Shown one piece after another: positions 8,381 through 17,559 of a stretch of DNA of 64,000 nucleotides (the first letter of the stretch is position 1; each line of letters opens with the position of its first letter). The notes beneath the pieces were generated by a model. That model made no database searches. It had not been told where the DNA came from and was given only the letters and a program-made list of their open reading frames with translations. A program made the translations under genes and the position numbers. The DNA is from CAWCDJ01 sp963836015. Its GTDB lineage: Bacteria > Acidobacteriota > Terriglobia > Bryobacterales > Bryobacteraceae. Where the stretch lies: NCBI GenBank assembly GCA_963836015.1, contig CAWIIF010000004.1, positions 1,488,001 through 1,552,000 of the forward strand. The letters are read 5' to 3'.

Positions 8381-10147
8381 ATGACGCGCCGAAGTCTTCT
8401 GGGCGGCGCGGCTGCTGCAATTGCGGCGTCCGCGCAAGACGCCGGCTCCGATGAGGGCCGGCAATTCTTTCTCCGGCTCTTGAGGAGCAGCAACGAATCT
8501 GTCGGCCGCATGCTCGACGCGTCGCAACCCTCCCCCCGGCCGTTCCCCGGACGCGGTGTCGGGCGAGGCGCCAACGTAGCAGCGCTCACTGCGGCGTATT
8601 GCGCCCCGGAGTCGTCCTACTACAAGAGCGGTAACCTGATCCCCGTGATGGAAACCGCTTCCGCGGCCTTCGTGGCAGCCCAGCATCCGGACGGCACGCT
8701 GGACGCCGGAAATCTCTCTTCCCCACCGGATACAGCATTCGTTGTGGAGGCGCTGGCTGCATCACTTACAGTGTTGCGGCGGATGGATGATCCGAGTCTC
8801 GCCCGAGTCAAGGAGGCTCTTGGTAAGTTCCTTCTGGCCGCTGGCGAGGCGCTGGTTACAGGAGGAATCCATACTCCGAACCATCGGTGGGTAGTGTGCT
8901 CCGCGCTTGCGCGAATCCATTCGCTCTTCCCGGCGCCCAGGTATGTGAACCGCGTCGATGACTGGCTCGGAGAGGGAATCGACATCGACTCCGACGGCCA
9001 GTTTTGCGAGCGGAGCTCGGGAATTTACTCCCGGGTGACGGACAATGCTCTTGTGACGATGGCCCGGTTGCTGAACCGCCCCGAGCTTCTCGTTCCGGTC
9101 CGCAAGAACCTCGACATGATGCTTTACTATCTGCACCCGGACGGGGAGATCGAGACGGTTGCGTCGCGACGTCAGGATCAAAACATGGCGGTTTCGATTT
9201 CGAACTATTACCTGCAATACCGATCTCTCGCCATACGCGACAATAACCCGGCGTACGCGGCGGTAGTGAGATCGATCGAGGCCCAGCCTGGAGAGGGACT
9301 GGTGGAGGGCGGTAACCCGGTGATCTACTTCCTGGAGGAGCCGCTGCTGAAGCGTCCCATTCCGGAAGGCGGAACCATTCCAGCGGACTTCGCCCGAGTC
9401 TTCCCGAACAGCGGGTTGGCCCGAATCCGGCGAGGCGAGATTAGCGCTTCTATTTACGGCGGAAGCGATTGGCCCGAGGGAGTGGGATCGGGTCTGGCCA
9501 GCAACCCTACATTCTTCTCCTTCCGAAAGGGCAAGGCGGCGCTGCATTCCGTGCGCATGGGAGCTCAGTTCTTCGGAGAGGGCCCCTTCCGAAGCGAGGG
9601 ACTCAAACAGGAAGGAGATGCATACACGTTGCACCAGCGCTTCGAGGTTCCGTATTATCAACCGCTACCGAAAGGACTGCGTAATCCGCGGGGTGATTAT
9701 GCGCTCACCGCAGTGGAGGATTTCAGGTTCTGGAGCAAACTGGATTTCCCGCACCGGCGAATGAGCAATATCCAGGTCCTGGACCAGAAGGTCACCGTGA
9801 CGGAGAACCAAGGCGCCTTCGAACTGCGGTTCGATATCACCGGCCATGACCACGTTCCGGTTGCGATTGAATTTGCGTTCCGGCCCGGAGGCGAATTGCA
9901 GGGTGCTTTGCGGGAAGTGACGGCTCGGGATCGTGAAAAGGTGTTTCTCCTGAGGGAAGGGACTGCGATTTACCGCGTTGGAAGTGACGCCATCGAGTTC
10001 GGACCCGGAGAAGCAGTGCACCAGGTTCTTGATTTTTCCGGGCCGTCCTACACGGCTCATGGAGCCGCCCTTAGAGCGCCGGGCACCCGCGTCTACATCA
10101 CAGGCGTCACGCCGCTCCACAGAACCATAACTGTCCGCAGCTTATGA
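8381..10147 (+). CDS. Exported protein of toroid plus beta-sandwich type, possible polysaccharide lyase relative
   Basis: About 588 residues from ATG 8381, chosen because a signal of twin-arginine form (MTRRSLLGGAAAA) begins there with GGGGAAGG about 12 nt upstream. The frame is open far upstream, but that part is antisense to the isomerase. Residues about 25-340 are helical with repeated aromatic and His positions (HTPNHRWVV near 168-176; SRRQDQN near 265), like the alpha/alpha toroid of lyases and heparinase-type enzymes. Residues about 350-588 are beta-rich, ending in a sandwich. The architecture recalls PL8 or heparinase II/III proteins, but no family signature is certain. It stands alone between convergent and divergent neighbours. 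Confidence 0.6.
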   Translation: MTRRSLLGGAAAAIAASAQDAGSDEGRQFFLRLLRSSNESVGRMLDASQPSPRPFPGRGVGRGANVAALTAAYCAPESSYYKSGNLIPVMETASAAFVAAQHPDGTLDAGNLSSPPDTAFVVEALAASLTVLRRMDDPSLARVKEALGKFLLAAGEALVTGGIHTPNHRWVVCSALARIHSLFPAPRYVNRVDDWLGEGIDIDSDGQFCERSSGIYSRVTDNALVTMARLLNRPELLVPVRKNLDMMLYYLHPDGEIETVASRRQDQNMAVSISNYYLQYRSLAIRDNNPAYAAVVRSIEAQPGEGLVEGGNPVIYFLEEPLLKRPIPEGGTIPADFARVFPNSGLARIRRGEISASIYGGSDWPEGVGSGLASNPTFFSFRKGKAALHSVRMGAQFFGEGPFRSEGLKQEGDAYTLHQRFEVPYYQPLPKGLRNPRGDYALTAVEDFRFWSKLDFPHRRMSNIQVLDQKVTVTENQGAFELRFDITGHDHVPVAIEFAFRPGGELQGALREVTARDREKVFLLREGTAIYRVGSDAIEFGPGEAVHQVLDFSGPSYTAHGAALRAPGTRVYITGVTPLHRTITVRSL

Positions 10148-10174
10148 GAAACCGAAGGTAGGTCCTGATTACCG

Positions 10175-10696
10175 ATGATTCCAGAGATTGTGACAGACCG
10201 GCTACGGTTGCGGGCGCATCGCATGGAGGACTTTGCCGCATCGGCCGCCATGTGGGCGGACCGCGGCGTCACTCGCTTCATCGGCGGGAGGCCCTTCTCG
10301 CGGGAAGAAGCCTGGGCGAGATTCTTGCGATACGCGGGGCACTGGTCATTGCTGGGGTTCGGTTTCTGGGCAATCGAGGAGCTAGCCAGCGGCGACTTTG
10401 TCGGTGAGGCGGGGTTCGCGGAGCTTAAGAGGGAACTTCAGCCGCCCATTGACGATAGTCCCGAGGTCGGGTGGGTGCTGCTTCCCGATGTCCATGGCAG
10501 AGGCTACGCGACCGAGGCTGTGCGTGCCGCCCTGCATTGGGGTAAGACGCACTTGTCATCACAATCGACTGTTTGCCTGATTCATCCTGAGAATCTTGCG
10601 TCAATTCGGGTGGCCGAAAAGTGTGGCTTTCGCAAGTATCGTCAAGCTACGTATAAGAGCGAACCCACAGTTATCTTTACCCGCGAAAGTGCTTGA
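10175..10696 (+). CDS. GNAT-family N-acetyltransferase, RimJ/RimL-like
   Basis: A 173-residue cytoplasmic enzyme of the RimJ/RimL branch of GNAT. It starts with the typical strand TDRLRLRAHRMEDF, has ARFLRYAGHW in the helix, and the acetyl-CoA region near VGWVLLPDVHGRGYATEAV (residues about 99-117) with the pyrophosphate-binding RGYATEA. CLIHPENLASIRVAEKCGF is the usual C-terminal end of the fold. It transfers acetyl groups to an amine such as a protein N-terminus or a drug; the substrate is unknown. It lies 27 bp behind the preceding gene and has normal family length. Confidence 0.9.
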   Translation: MIPEIVTDRLRLRAHRMEDFAASAAMWADRGVTRFIGGRPFSREEAWARFLRYAGHWSLLGFGFWAIEELASGDFVGEAGFAELKRELQPPIDDSPEVGWVLLPDVHGRGYATEAVRAALHWGKTHLSSQSTVCLIHPENLASIRVAEKCGFRKYRQATYKSEPTVIFTRESA

Positions 10697-10889
10697 GACG
10701 GCGCTTGAGACGAATCGACCGTGACCATCAGCGCGGCGATTGAATACACAGCATACGCTACCCTCGGGAAGCTGATGGCTTTCAGAACAGCTCAAACGTG
10801 ACGACGGCACCGTTCCGCTCGCGGGCTCGGTCGCGTCAAAGCCCTGGTCTGTCCGCGCCTGTTGCGAGGCACTCTGCTATTTTTAATCC

Positions 10890-11966
10890 ATGCTACGCCT
10901 CACCTCCGCTCTGCTCATCGCCGCCGGATTGATCGGCGCCCAGGACTCTTCACTGCAGTGGATGCCGGTGACGAGCGCCAAAATCGATGTCGCCGGCCTG
11001 CCGTGGTTTCAGGAGAACCATGGCGAATTCTGGCGGCTGCCAGTTCGTTCCAAGGATTCATTCCCGAAGGCCGTCTGGGACTTGGCCCTTGATCCGACAG
11101 GTGGGCGCATACGCTTTCGCACGGACTCGTCGACCGTGGCGTTGCGGCTTGAATGGCCATACCCGCCCGGTATGCGCAATATGCATTTTTTCGGTCAGAG
11201 CGGCGTGGACCTGTACGTCCGCGACTCGTACTGGGGCACGGCAGTTCCGGACAAGGACGCCGCCCCAGGTAAGGTCTACGACCACGTCTATTTCAAGGGA
11301 CAATCACGGGCGATGCGCGACATCACGATCTACTTGGCGCTCTACAGCCCGGTAAAGGTGCTCGAAATCGGCCTGGATAGAGATGCTGCGCTCGAGTTCG
11401 CAACGCCCTTCACCGTCGCTAAGCCGGTTGTCTTCTACGGAACATCGATCACTCAGGGAGGGTGCGCCAGCCGACCGGGCATGAGCTACCAGGCCATCGT
11501 CGGCCGGCGATTGAACCTCAACTTTGTAAACCTCGGCTTCTCCGGTAATGGGAAGGGCGAGACCGCGGTAGCACGCGCGGTGGCGGAGATTGATGCGGCC
11601 GCCTTTGTTCTGGATTTTGCCCAGAACAACCCCGATGTGGACTCGCTGGCACAAGTCTACGATCCGTTCATCGGCATTTTGCGGGAGCGCCACCCCGACA
11701 CTCCGATCGTGTCCATCACGCCAATCTATGCGGCTAGCGAGGTGACTGCCAACCAGCGAAACGAACAGATGCGCGCCCTAATTCGCAAGGTGGTGAGCCG
11801 GCGCATTGCCGCGGGCGACACGCATCTGCAACTGGTAGAAGGAACCGATCTGCTAGGGCCTTCCCGCGTGGACGGCTTGGTGGATGGGACTCATCCCAAC
11901 GATCTCGGCTTCCAATGGATGGCCGAAGGGCTGGTCCAACGATTGCGCAAAGTGCTGGGCCTTTAG
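10890..11966 (+). CDS. SGNH/GDSL-family hydrolase with N-terminal sandwich domain
   Basis: A 358-residue exported esterase. The signal peptide (MLRLTSALLIAAGLIGA) is followed by a beta-sandwich (residues about 25-170) and an SGNH hydrolase domain. Block I is FYGTSITQGG with nucleophile Ser186, block II has the oxyanion Gly near 217 with Asn220, block III has QNN (246-247), and block V is DGTHPND with Asp332 and His335. This arrangement matches SsfX3-like/GDSL acyl esterases acting on sugar esters. Substrate unknown; removal of acetyl groups from polysaccharides is plausible given the neighbours. Monocistronic by spacing (193 bp before, 295 bp after). Confidence 0.87.
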   Translation: MLRLTSALLIAAGLIGAQDSSLQWMPVTSAKIDVAGLPWFQENHGEFWRLPVRSKDSFPKAVWDLALDPTGGRIRFRTDSSTVALRLEWPYPPGMRNMHFFGQSGVDLYVRDSYWGTAVPDKDAAPGKVYDHVYFKGQSRAMRDITIYLALYSPVKVLEIGLDRDAALEFATPFTVAKPVVFYGTSITQGGCASRPGMSYQAIVGRRLNLNFVNLGFSGNGKGETAVARAVAEIDAAAFVLDFAQNNPDVDSLAQVYDPFIGILRERHPDTPIVSITPIYAASEVTANQRNEQMRALIRKVVSRRIAAGDTHLQLVEGTDLLGPSRVDGLVDGTHPNDLGFQWMAEGLVQRLRKVLGL

Positions 11967-12261
11967 CTGGTATCTCTAATTGTCGCCGCTGCGAGGGTAC
12001 CATTTCCTTGGCAGGGTGCGTATTTATATATGAGGGGCGAGACTGGCGGGTACAGTGACCCAAAAAGTAAGGACGCCAGCTGACCGGCGCAGAGCTGTTT
12101 GCTTTTGCGGTTTCGCTTGGCGTCCAACAGAAAACGCTTGGACGCGCCCGCCTGCGCACGCGAAGACAATAACGGGGCGCATTGATGCTTTGGGCCGGCA
12201 GCGCGGAGAATTTCAAGTTCTCCATGTGGGTGTAGAATAGCTGCCAGCCCGGCTGCAAGTC

Positions 12262-13890
12262 ATGTCACGAAATCCTTTGTTGCTGTTTTTGTTGGCGAGC
12301 TATCCCGCCTTTTCAGCGGTGCGCGAAGTCGCGTTTTCACAGTCAGCCGGTTCGGTGGCGGCGTACGATTTCGTCGAGGTGAGCCTCAGGGTGAGTACGG
12401 CGCTTCCGGGAAACCCGTTCACCAGTGCGGTCGTGACGGGCGAGTTCGGTGCGGCCGGGAGTAGCAAGCCGATCAAAGTGGACGGTTTCTGCGATTCTTC
12501 GGACGGCACGTTGTTCCGGATCCGCTTCATGCCGTCCAAGCCAGGCGATTATACCTACTCGGTGAAGTACGCCGAGAACGGTTTCGAGAGGAGCTACGAA
12601 GGTAAGTTTCGCGCGAACGCAGCCGGGCGCCGAGGCCCGATCCGCGTGGATCCCGGCCATCCGTGGCACTTCATTTGGGAAGGCACGCGGGAGCACTACT
12701 TCTTCAATGGGACGACGGCCTTCTGGCTGATGGGCTGGCGGGACGAGCGCGTGATCGATAACAGCCTGGAGAGGCTGCGGCGATTAAAGGTCAATCGGGT
12801 CCGGGTGCTGTTGAGCGGCCGGACGAACACGATGTACGGCGAGCCGGCGATGAACACGGCGGAGTGGAGCGTCTTCCTGAGCCCGTGGCCGGCGGTGAAG
12901 GCTGACGATTTCTACCATCCCGGGTTCGACTATACGCGTTTCCGTGTGGAGCACTGGCAGCGTTTCGAGCGAATGCTGAAGTACGCCCGCGAAAGGGACA
13001 TGGTGATTTCGGTAATTCTGGACATCGCCGACGGCCACGTTCATTTGCCTCTGGGGAGCGAAGACGAGCGCCGCTATATCCGCTACGCCGCCGCCAGGCT
13101 CGCGGCGTTCTCGAATATCACCTGGGACTTGGGCGACGATCTCGACACTTTCCGCGACGATAAATGGGCGAACGAGACAGGCACGCTGTTGGAGAGTTGG
13201 GATCCATACCGGCACCTAGCCACCACTCATCCGGTGCATCGTGAGCATCAGGACCGGGCCTCGGAGTGGTTCGGCTTTACCTCTATACAGGAATGGTCGC
13301 GCAATCAGCACGCCCTCATGCTGGAGGAACGCCAACTCCAGAGCAAAACCGGCCGCATCATCCCACAGGCGAACGAAGAGTATGGTTACGAGGATCACTA
13401 TCCGCTCTGGGCCCCTCTACCGCCGGGCGATTCCGCCGACACGCTCCGCCGGACCGCTTGGGACATCGCGATGGCAGGAGCTTATGGAACGACCGGGGAG
13501 ACGGCGCGACGAGGCGTGGGCATTTGGCCGGATACCGGCGGCGGCTGGATGAACGGGCGCAGTGATGACACCACCACTATGCTGGCCGGCTACGCGCACA
13601 TGGTGGACTTCATAACGAGTTTCGAGTGGTGGAAGACGGAGCCGCACGACGAACTCGTGGATGCAGACAACTGGTGCCTGGCGGAGCCGGGCCGCACCTA
13701 TGCGGTTTACCTGCCCAAAGCGGGCAAGGTCTCAGTTCGGCTGGTTCCGGGCCGGTACAACGCCGAGTGGTTCAATCCACTGACCGGGGAAGTAATTCCG
13801 ATCGGCCCGGCCGACGGTCCTACTTGGACTTCCCCCGTACCACCCGGACGAAACGATTGGGCCCTGCTGTTGAAGAAGTCCAAAGACTGA
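12262..13890 (+). CDS. Secreted glycosidase with DUF5060 and DUF4038 (apiosidase-like) domains
   Basis: A 542-residue exported protein. Signal peptide to about residue 18; a DUF5060 immunoglobulin-like domain near 20-115; a DUF4038 TIM barrel near 130-440; and a short C-terminal sandwich of the putative collagen-binding type near 450-540. DUF4038 includes the GH140 apiosidases. PQANEEYGYED (368-378) supplies carboxylates where the catalytic Glu is expected, and TWDLGDDLD (287-295) holds acidic residues at a strand end. The substrate is probably a pectic or hemicellulosic side chain, by inference. Single gene. Confidence 0.78.
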   Translation: MSRNPLLLFLLASYPAFSAVREVAFSQSAGSVAAYDFVEVSLRVSTALPGNPFTSAVVTGEFGAAGSSKPIKVDGFCDSSDGTLFRIRFMPSKPGDYTYSVKYAENGFERSYEGKFRANAAGRRGPIRVDPGHPWHFIWEGTREHYFFNGTTAFWLMGWRDERVIDNSLERLRRLKVNRVRVLLSGRTNTMYGEPAMNTAEWSVFLSPWPAVKADDFYHPGFDYTRFRVEHWQRFERMLKYARERDMVISVILDIADGHVHLPLGSEDERRYIRYAAARLAAFSNITWDLGDDLDTFRDDKWANETGTLLESWDPYRHLATTHPVHREHQDRASEWFGFTSIQEWSRNQHALMLEERQLQSKTGRIIPQANEEYGYEDHYPLWAPLPPGDSADTLRRTAWDIAMAGAYGTTGETARRGVGIWPDTGGGWMNGRSDDTTTMLAGYAHMVDFITSFEWWKTEPHDELVDADNWCLAEPGRTYAVYLPKAGKVSVRLVPGRYNAEWFNPLTGEVIPIGPADGPTWTSPVPPGRNDWALLLKKSKD

Positions 13891-14357
13891 GGTTCCAGGG
13901 CCCCAGATTTCGTCCGTGGGGAGGCCGTATGAAGGGAATCACGTTCCGAAGGCAGTGTTGCAACTTTGAAAACACACCTCCCTCGCCCTTTCCGGATCGC
14001 ATGTGCGGATTCGTAACCTTGGATCGTCCGCCATGCTCCCGGAAGGAGCGGAACCCTTGGCTCGTTCGCACTCTCCGCTTGATCGCTCGATGGTCCAGCT
14101 CCAAGGTGTTATTCAAATCCTGCACTGGTCGTAGTCGGCAGAGGCGGTGGTTCGGTTGCAACACTGCCCTTCTCGCAAGGCCTTGTCGGTGTGGGGTGGG
14201 CCGGGGTTGCGGCTTCGGGCCGAGCGCTGTGTGAACCCCCCGCGTTTCAGGTGGACGTATCGCTGGTATTCCGATAACTAACCTCGTCAGTGGGTCCGCG
14301 CCGGTATCGACGTTCGTCCTCGCCGCGCCTGCGTTCACAGAACCGGTCTGCTACGGA
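13891..14357. other. Gene-free stretch of 467 bp
   Basis: Between the glycosidase (plus strand) and the UxuA-like gene (minus strand), which end facing each other. No reading frame here looks like protein. No terminator with a T-run or known repeat was recognised. Confidence 0.5.
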
Positions 14358-15560
14358 CTAGGCTTTGGCTTCCCGGTTGGCGCGGTCCCGTAGGGCGCGC
14401 ATGTAGGAGATGCTGTAAGCCAGGGCGGCCCGACTGTAGGCTTCACCTCCACCCTGCCCAGTCGTCGCACCCGTCGTGGTCGGTGGGCCCATCCGTGGGA
14501 CGTGATCGGGGATCACAATGCCGTCGTAATCGACATCCCGCAGCGCCTTCATGATCTTGTACATGTCGTAGTAGCCGTTGTCCATGAACGTCTCGATGAA
14601 ATGCGGCAACGGAGCCGAGACATTCCGGAAATGGATCTTGAAGATCTTCTTCTGAGCCCCGAAGTAGCGAATCATCTCCTCCGGATCTTTGCCCGTCAAC
14701 TCCTTGCCGCCCTCGAGCCATGTTCCACAGCACAGACAAAGGCCCACGTTCGGGCTGTCGGCTATTTCCATGGCCCGCCTGTAGCCTTCAAAGTTGCCGA
14801 ATATACAGCGCGGAACGCCTGCTAGCACAGGCGCTGGAGGATCATCCGGGTGAATTCCGATCCTGACCCCCGCCGCTTCCGCCACAGGCACCACCTGCTT
14901 GATGAAATAGGTGTAGTTCTCCCAGATCTCCGCCTTCGTGAAAACCCGGCCGTGTGAGAGGGGCTCCTTGTAAATCTTTCCGGCCCAGACCCCCTGCCGG
15001 TTCGGGCTGGCCAGATCCAACTCCCTCGTGTCACACCCACGGGTCTTCGCACGACCGCTGCTCCAGATGCCGTTGCCCATATGGGCATAAGTTGTGTAGT
15101 GGATGCCAGCCTTACCCAAGTAACGGAGATAGTTCTTGTACTCTTCGATCTTCTGGTCCCGCCCAGGAAGGTTGAGCGTGACCTCTGGCATGTTGTGGAG
15201 GCTGCCACTTGGGCCCACGCCGCTACCAATGTTATATACCTTGATACCAGCGGCTTCGTACCGTTCCCGCATCTTGGTGAAGCTCGCGGCATTGGCGGTT
15301 TCCGGCGTCGCACCGAGACTCACATATTCCACGCCAATCTGCTGGAGGAAGAGCAGATCGTCGTCGGTCGGGTCGGCCCTGTATGACGTTGCGATCTTGA
15401 TGCCCGGAGGGTTCGGATTTACCGTGGCGGAGCCGTTCTCTTCGGAAGCGAGGAACGCCGCCGTCCCCAGCGCACCGCCCAGAGCCATCTTGCCGAACTG
15501 CCTTCTCCCGGCATCAAACATCGGGTCTTCCGTTTGTCTCGGTGTCTGGGGATTCCCCAT
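14358..15560 (-). CDS. Exported mannonate-dehydratase-like (UxuA-type) TIM barrel protein
   Basis: 400 residues. The start at 15560 is supported by AAGGAG placed 8 nt upstream. A twin-arginine-like signal (GRRQFGKMALGG) begins about residue 18. The barrel carries features of mannonate dehydratase: RIGIHPDDPP, VGLCLCCGT, KIHFRNV and GIVIPDHVP, giving Cys, His and Asp residues for the metal site. UxuA dehydrates D-mannonate in hexuronate breakdown. An exported form is odd for UxuA, which is cytoplasmic, so the substrate may differ. Monocistronic. Confidence 0.72.
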   Translation of the reverse strand: MGNPQTPRQTEDPMFDAGRRQFGKMALGGALGTAAFLASEENGSATVNPNPPGIKIATSYRADPTDDDLLFLQQIGVEYVSLGATPETANAASFTKMRERYEAAGIKVYNIGSGVGPSGSLHNMPEVTLNLPGRDQKIEEYKNYLRYLGKAGIHYTTYAHMGNGIWSSGRAKTRGCDTRELDLASPNRQGVWAGKIYKEPLSHGRVFTKAEIWENYTYFIKQVVPVAEAAGVRIGIHPDDPPAPVLAGVPRCIFGNFEGYRRAMEIADSPNVGLCLCCGTWLEGGKELTGKDPEEMIRYFGAQKKIFKIHFRNVSAPLPHFIETFMDNGYYDMYKIMKALRDVDYDGIVIPDHVPRMGPPTTTGATTGQGGGEAYSRAALAYSISYMRALRDRANREAKA

Positions 15561-16443
15561 TGGCCAATCTCCTTCTTGTCAGGCCGCTCTTGGAGAGCTG
15601 CTGGATCCAATACACATCAGTGTACTGCAAGACTGAGATCTCGATCGCACAGGTCCACGTCGAAGCGTTGCTCTTGTTGATGCGGATTGCCGGTTCTCTC
15701 AACATCCAACGCGGGCACAGCACCGAATAGCCCATTCTGCCCCAACGGCGCAGACCGACGTACCTCGAATAGCGCTGCTCGGCGGATCGCTTCGCCGTAG
15801 TCGTAGTCTGGTTTCGAGAGTCATGCACTTATGCCTCATTCCCGAGCCCTGAATTGGCGCGGCCCAAATTTACAGCACCGAGCATGACCTCAAGTCGCAG
15901 GTGCTCTCGCAAATGCTCGATTTGGGAAGTGGCGCGGCGAGGCTACGGAAAATGTGTGACGTAGTAAAGTGAGCTGCGGCGCGTCGTTCATTTCGGGCAG
16001 CCGGACGGTAGCCCGTAGGTGCTGGTGGAGAGCGGGTCCTAACGGTTGCGGGTGCCGTTGAGCGACGAGTCGTGCGGGACCAAGTCCCAATCTTACGCTT
16101 CCCAGAACGTCGTTTGGGGACCCCAAGGTGCCCTGCCACCATTTGGCAATTAGGTCTTCGGGCCGAGTTAGAGAGGGAGTCTTGAGGGCTTGGTCCGTAT
16201 ACATCGCAGACAGTAACCGAATGGAGCGCCGCAGGCGCTCGGCCTGGTCGAATTCGAGGGCTTCAAAATGCCGCCGTGCTCTTCCCATGAACGGGGTACA
16301 GTCCGAAGCACAATCTCGATGAAAAGATAGGCGGCGAGATTCGAGACTCCATTGGAGATATCCCGGACTCACCAATTCGTGCGCAAGAAAAGGCAAGGTA
16401 TCCCGCAGATCTAACCGTCGCTGCCCGGCAAGCCAGGGCGACA
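15561..16443. other. 883-bp stretch without a recognised gene
   Basis: A minus-strand frame (15890-16444) is open for 184 codons and its first part has protein-like composition (residues 70-110), but no family was recognised and its end is unlike normal coding sequence. It could be a decayed gene upstream of nothing in particular. No repeat, tRNA or terminator was recognised. Confidence 0.4.
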
Positions 16444-17544
16444 TTAACTTCTAGCCTTCTGCAAGACTGCGCCAAATGCGGGCTTCGGCTTTCCCGCGCG
16501 GTCGAACAGCAGCGGGTAATTTGTGCGACCGCGCGTGGGAAAATTATTGAGCCACGAATCGCCGTCGGTCACTCCCCAGAACGTAACGCGGCTGATCACG
16601 TCGCGGTGTTGTGCGAAGACCTCGAACAATTCGGCATAGCGCCTGGCGAGCGCTTGCTGCATTTCCTCCGGCAAGCCCGCGGTGTACGGATTCGACTCCC
16701 CGGCCGCCGGAGCCACCGCTGAAACGTCCGCCGTGTTCTGCCGCGTGGTAGGCGGCAGAACGTCGACGTCGAGTTCGGTGATGTTCACCCGCACGCCGAG
16801 CGCGGCGAACGCTTCGATGGTCTCGGCCTCCTGCCTGGCGCTGGGCCAGTCCATCCTGTTGTGGCCCTGCAACCCCACGCCGCTGATCGCGGCGCCGGCG
16901 GCCTTAAGCTTGCGAATCAACTCCACCGCGCCCTTGCGCTTGGCTTCGTTTTCGAGCGAGTAGTCGTTGTAATAGAGTTCCGCCTGCGGGTCGGTTTCAT
17001 GTGCGAACCGGAACGCCTGCACCAGATAGTCTTCGCCGATGATCCGATACCAGGGTGATTGGCGCATGGTGCCATCTTCGTTCAGCGCTTCGTTAACCAC
17101 GTCCCATCCGCCGATCCGCCCTTTGTAGCGGCCGACCACTGTCCGGATGTGGTCGCGCATGCGGTCGAGCAGAGCTTCGCGGGTAAGCGGCTTGCCCTGG
17201 TCGTCCTCAAAGACCCAGCGCGGCGTCTGGCTGTGCCACACCAGGCAATGGCCAACAATGAACATCTTGTACTTCTCGCCGAAGGCGACGTAACGGTCAG
17301 CCGTATCGAAAGTGTAGCCGTCCGGACGCGGATGTACGGATTGCCACTTGAGCGCATTCTCGGGGCTGATGGAGTTGAACTGCGCCGCAATGATGGGGTT
17401 GCCGCGCGGGTCGCGTTCCTCGAACTGTGCGGCGTTCAATGCCGCCCCAATTCGGAAGATGCCTTGATAGGCACCCTTAAGCGTAGGCGTGGTCTGGCCT
17501 TGTCCGACGGCTGCCGCCAGAACAATCAATGCGAGAGGCTTCAT
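16444..17544 (-). CDS. Endo-1,4-beta-xylanase, GH10
   Basis: 366 residues from ATG 17544, preferred over ATG 17559 because TGGAG stands 9 nt before it and the signal peptide (MKPLALIVLAAAVG) starts there. It is a single GH10 (beta/alpha)8 barrel. Markers are GHCLVWHSQTPRWVF (98-112), the acid/base Glu152 in WDVVNEAL and the nucleophile Glu257 in NITELDVD. It cuts the xylan backbone outside the cell or in the periplasm. The upstream GH9 gene stops at 17560, so the two are tightly linked and likely translated from one message. No carbohydrate-binding module is present. Confidence 0.95.
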   Translation of the reverse strand: MKPLALIVLAAAVGQGQTTPTLKGAYQGIFRIGAALNAAQFEERDPRGNPIIAAQFNSISPENALKWQSVHPRPDGYTFDTADRYVAFGEKYKMFIVGHCLVWHSQTPRWVFEDDQGKPLTREALLDRMRDHIRTVVGRYKGRIGGWDVVNEALNEDGTMRQSPWYRIIGEDYLVQAFRFAHETDPQAELYYNDYSLENEAKRKGAVELIRKLKAAGAAISGVGLQGHNRMDWPSARQEAETIEAFAALGVRVNITELDVDVLPPTTRQNTADVSAVAPAAGESNPYTAGLPEEMQQALARRYAELFEVFAQHRDVISRVTFWGVTDGDSWLNNFPTRGRTNYPLLFDRAGKPKPAFGAVLQKARS

Positions 17545-17559
17545 CAGATTATGCTCCAT

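Noticed and set aside
15890..16444. 184-codon minus-strand frame, thought at first to be a RadC-like fragment
   Set aside because: A possible HNHPSG-like spot could not be placed in any frame with a matching domain, and no ribosome site or context supports it.
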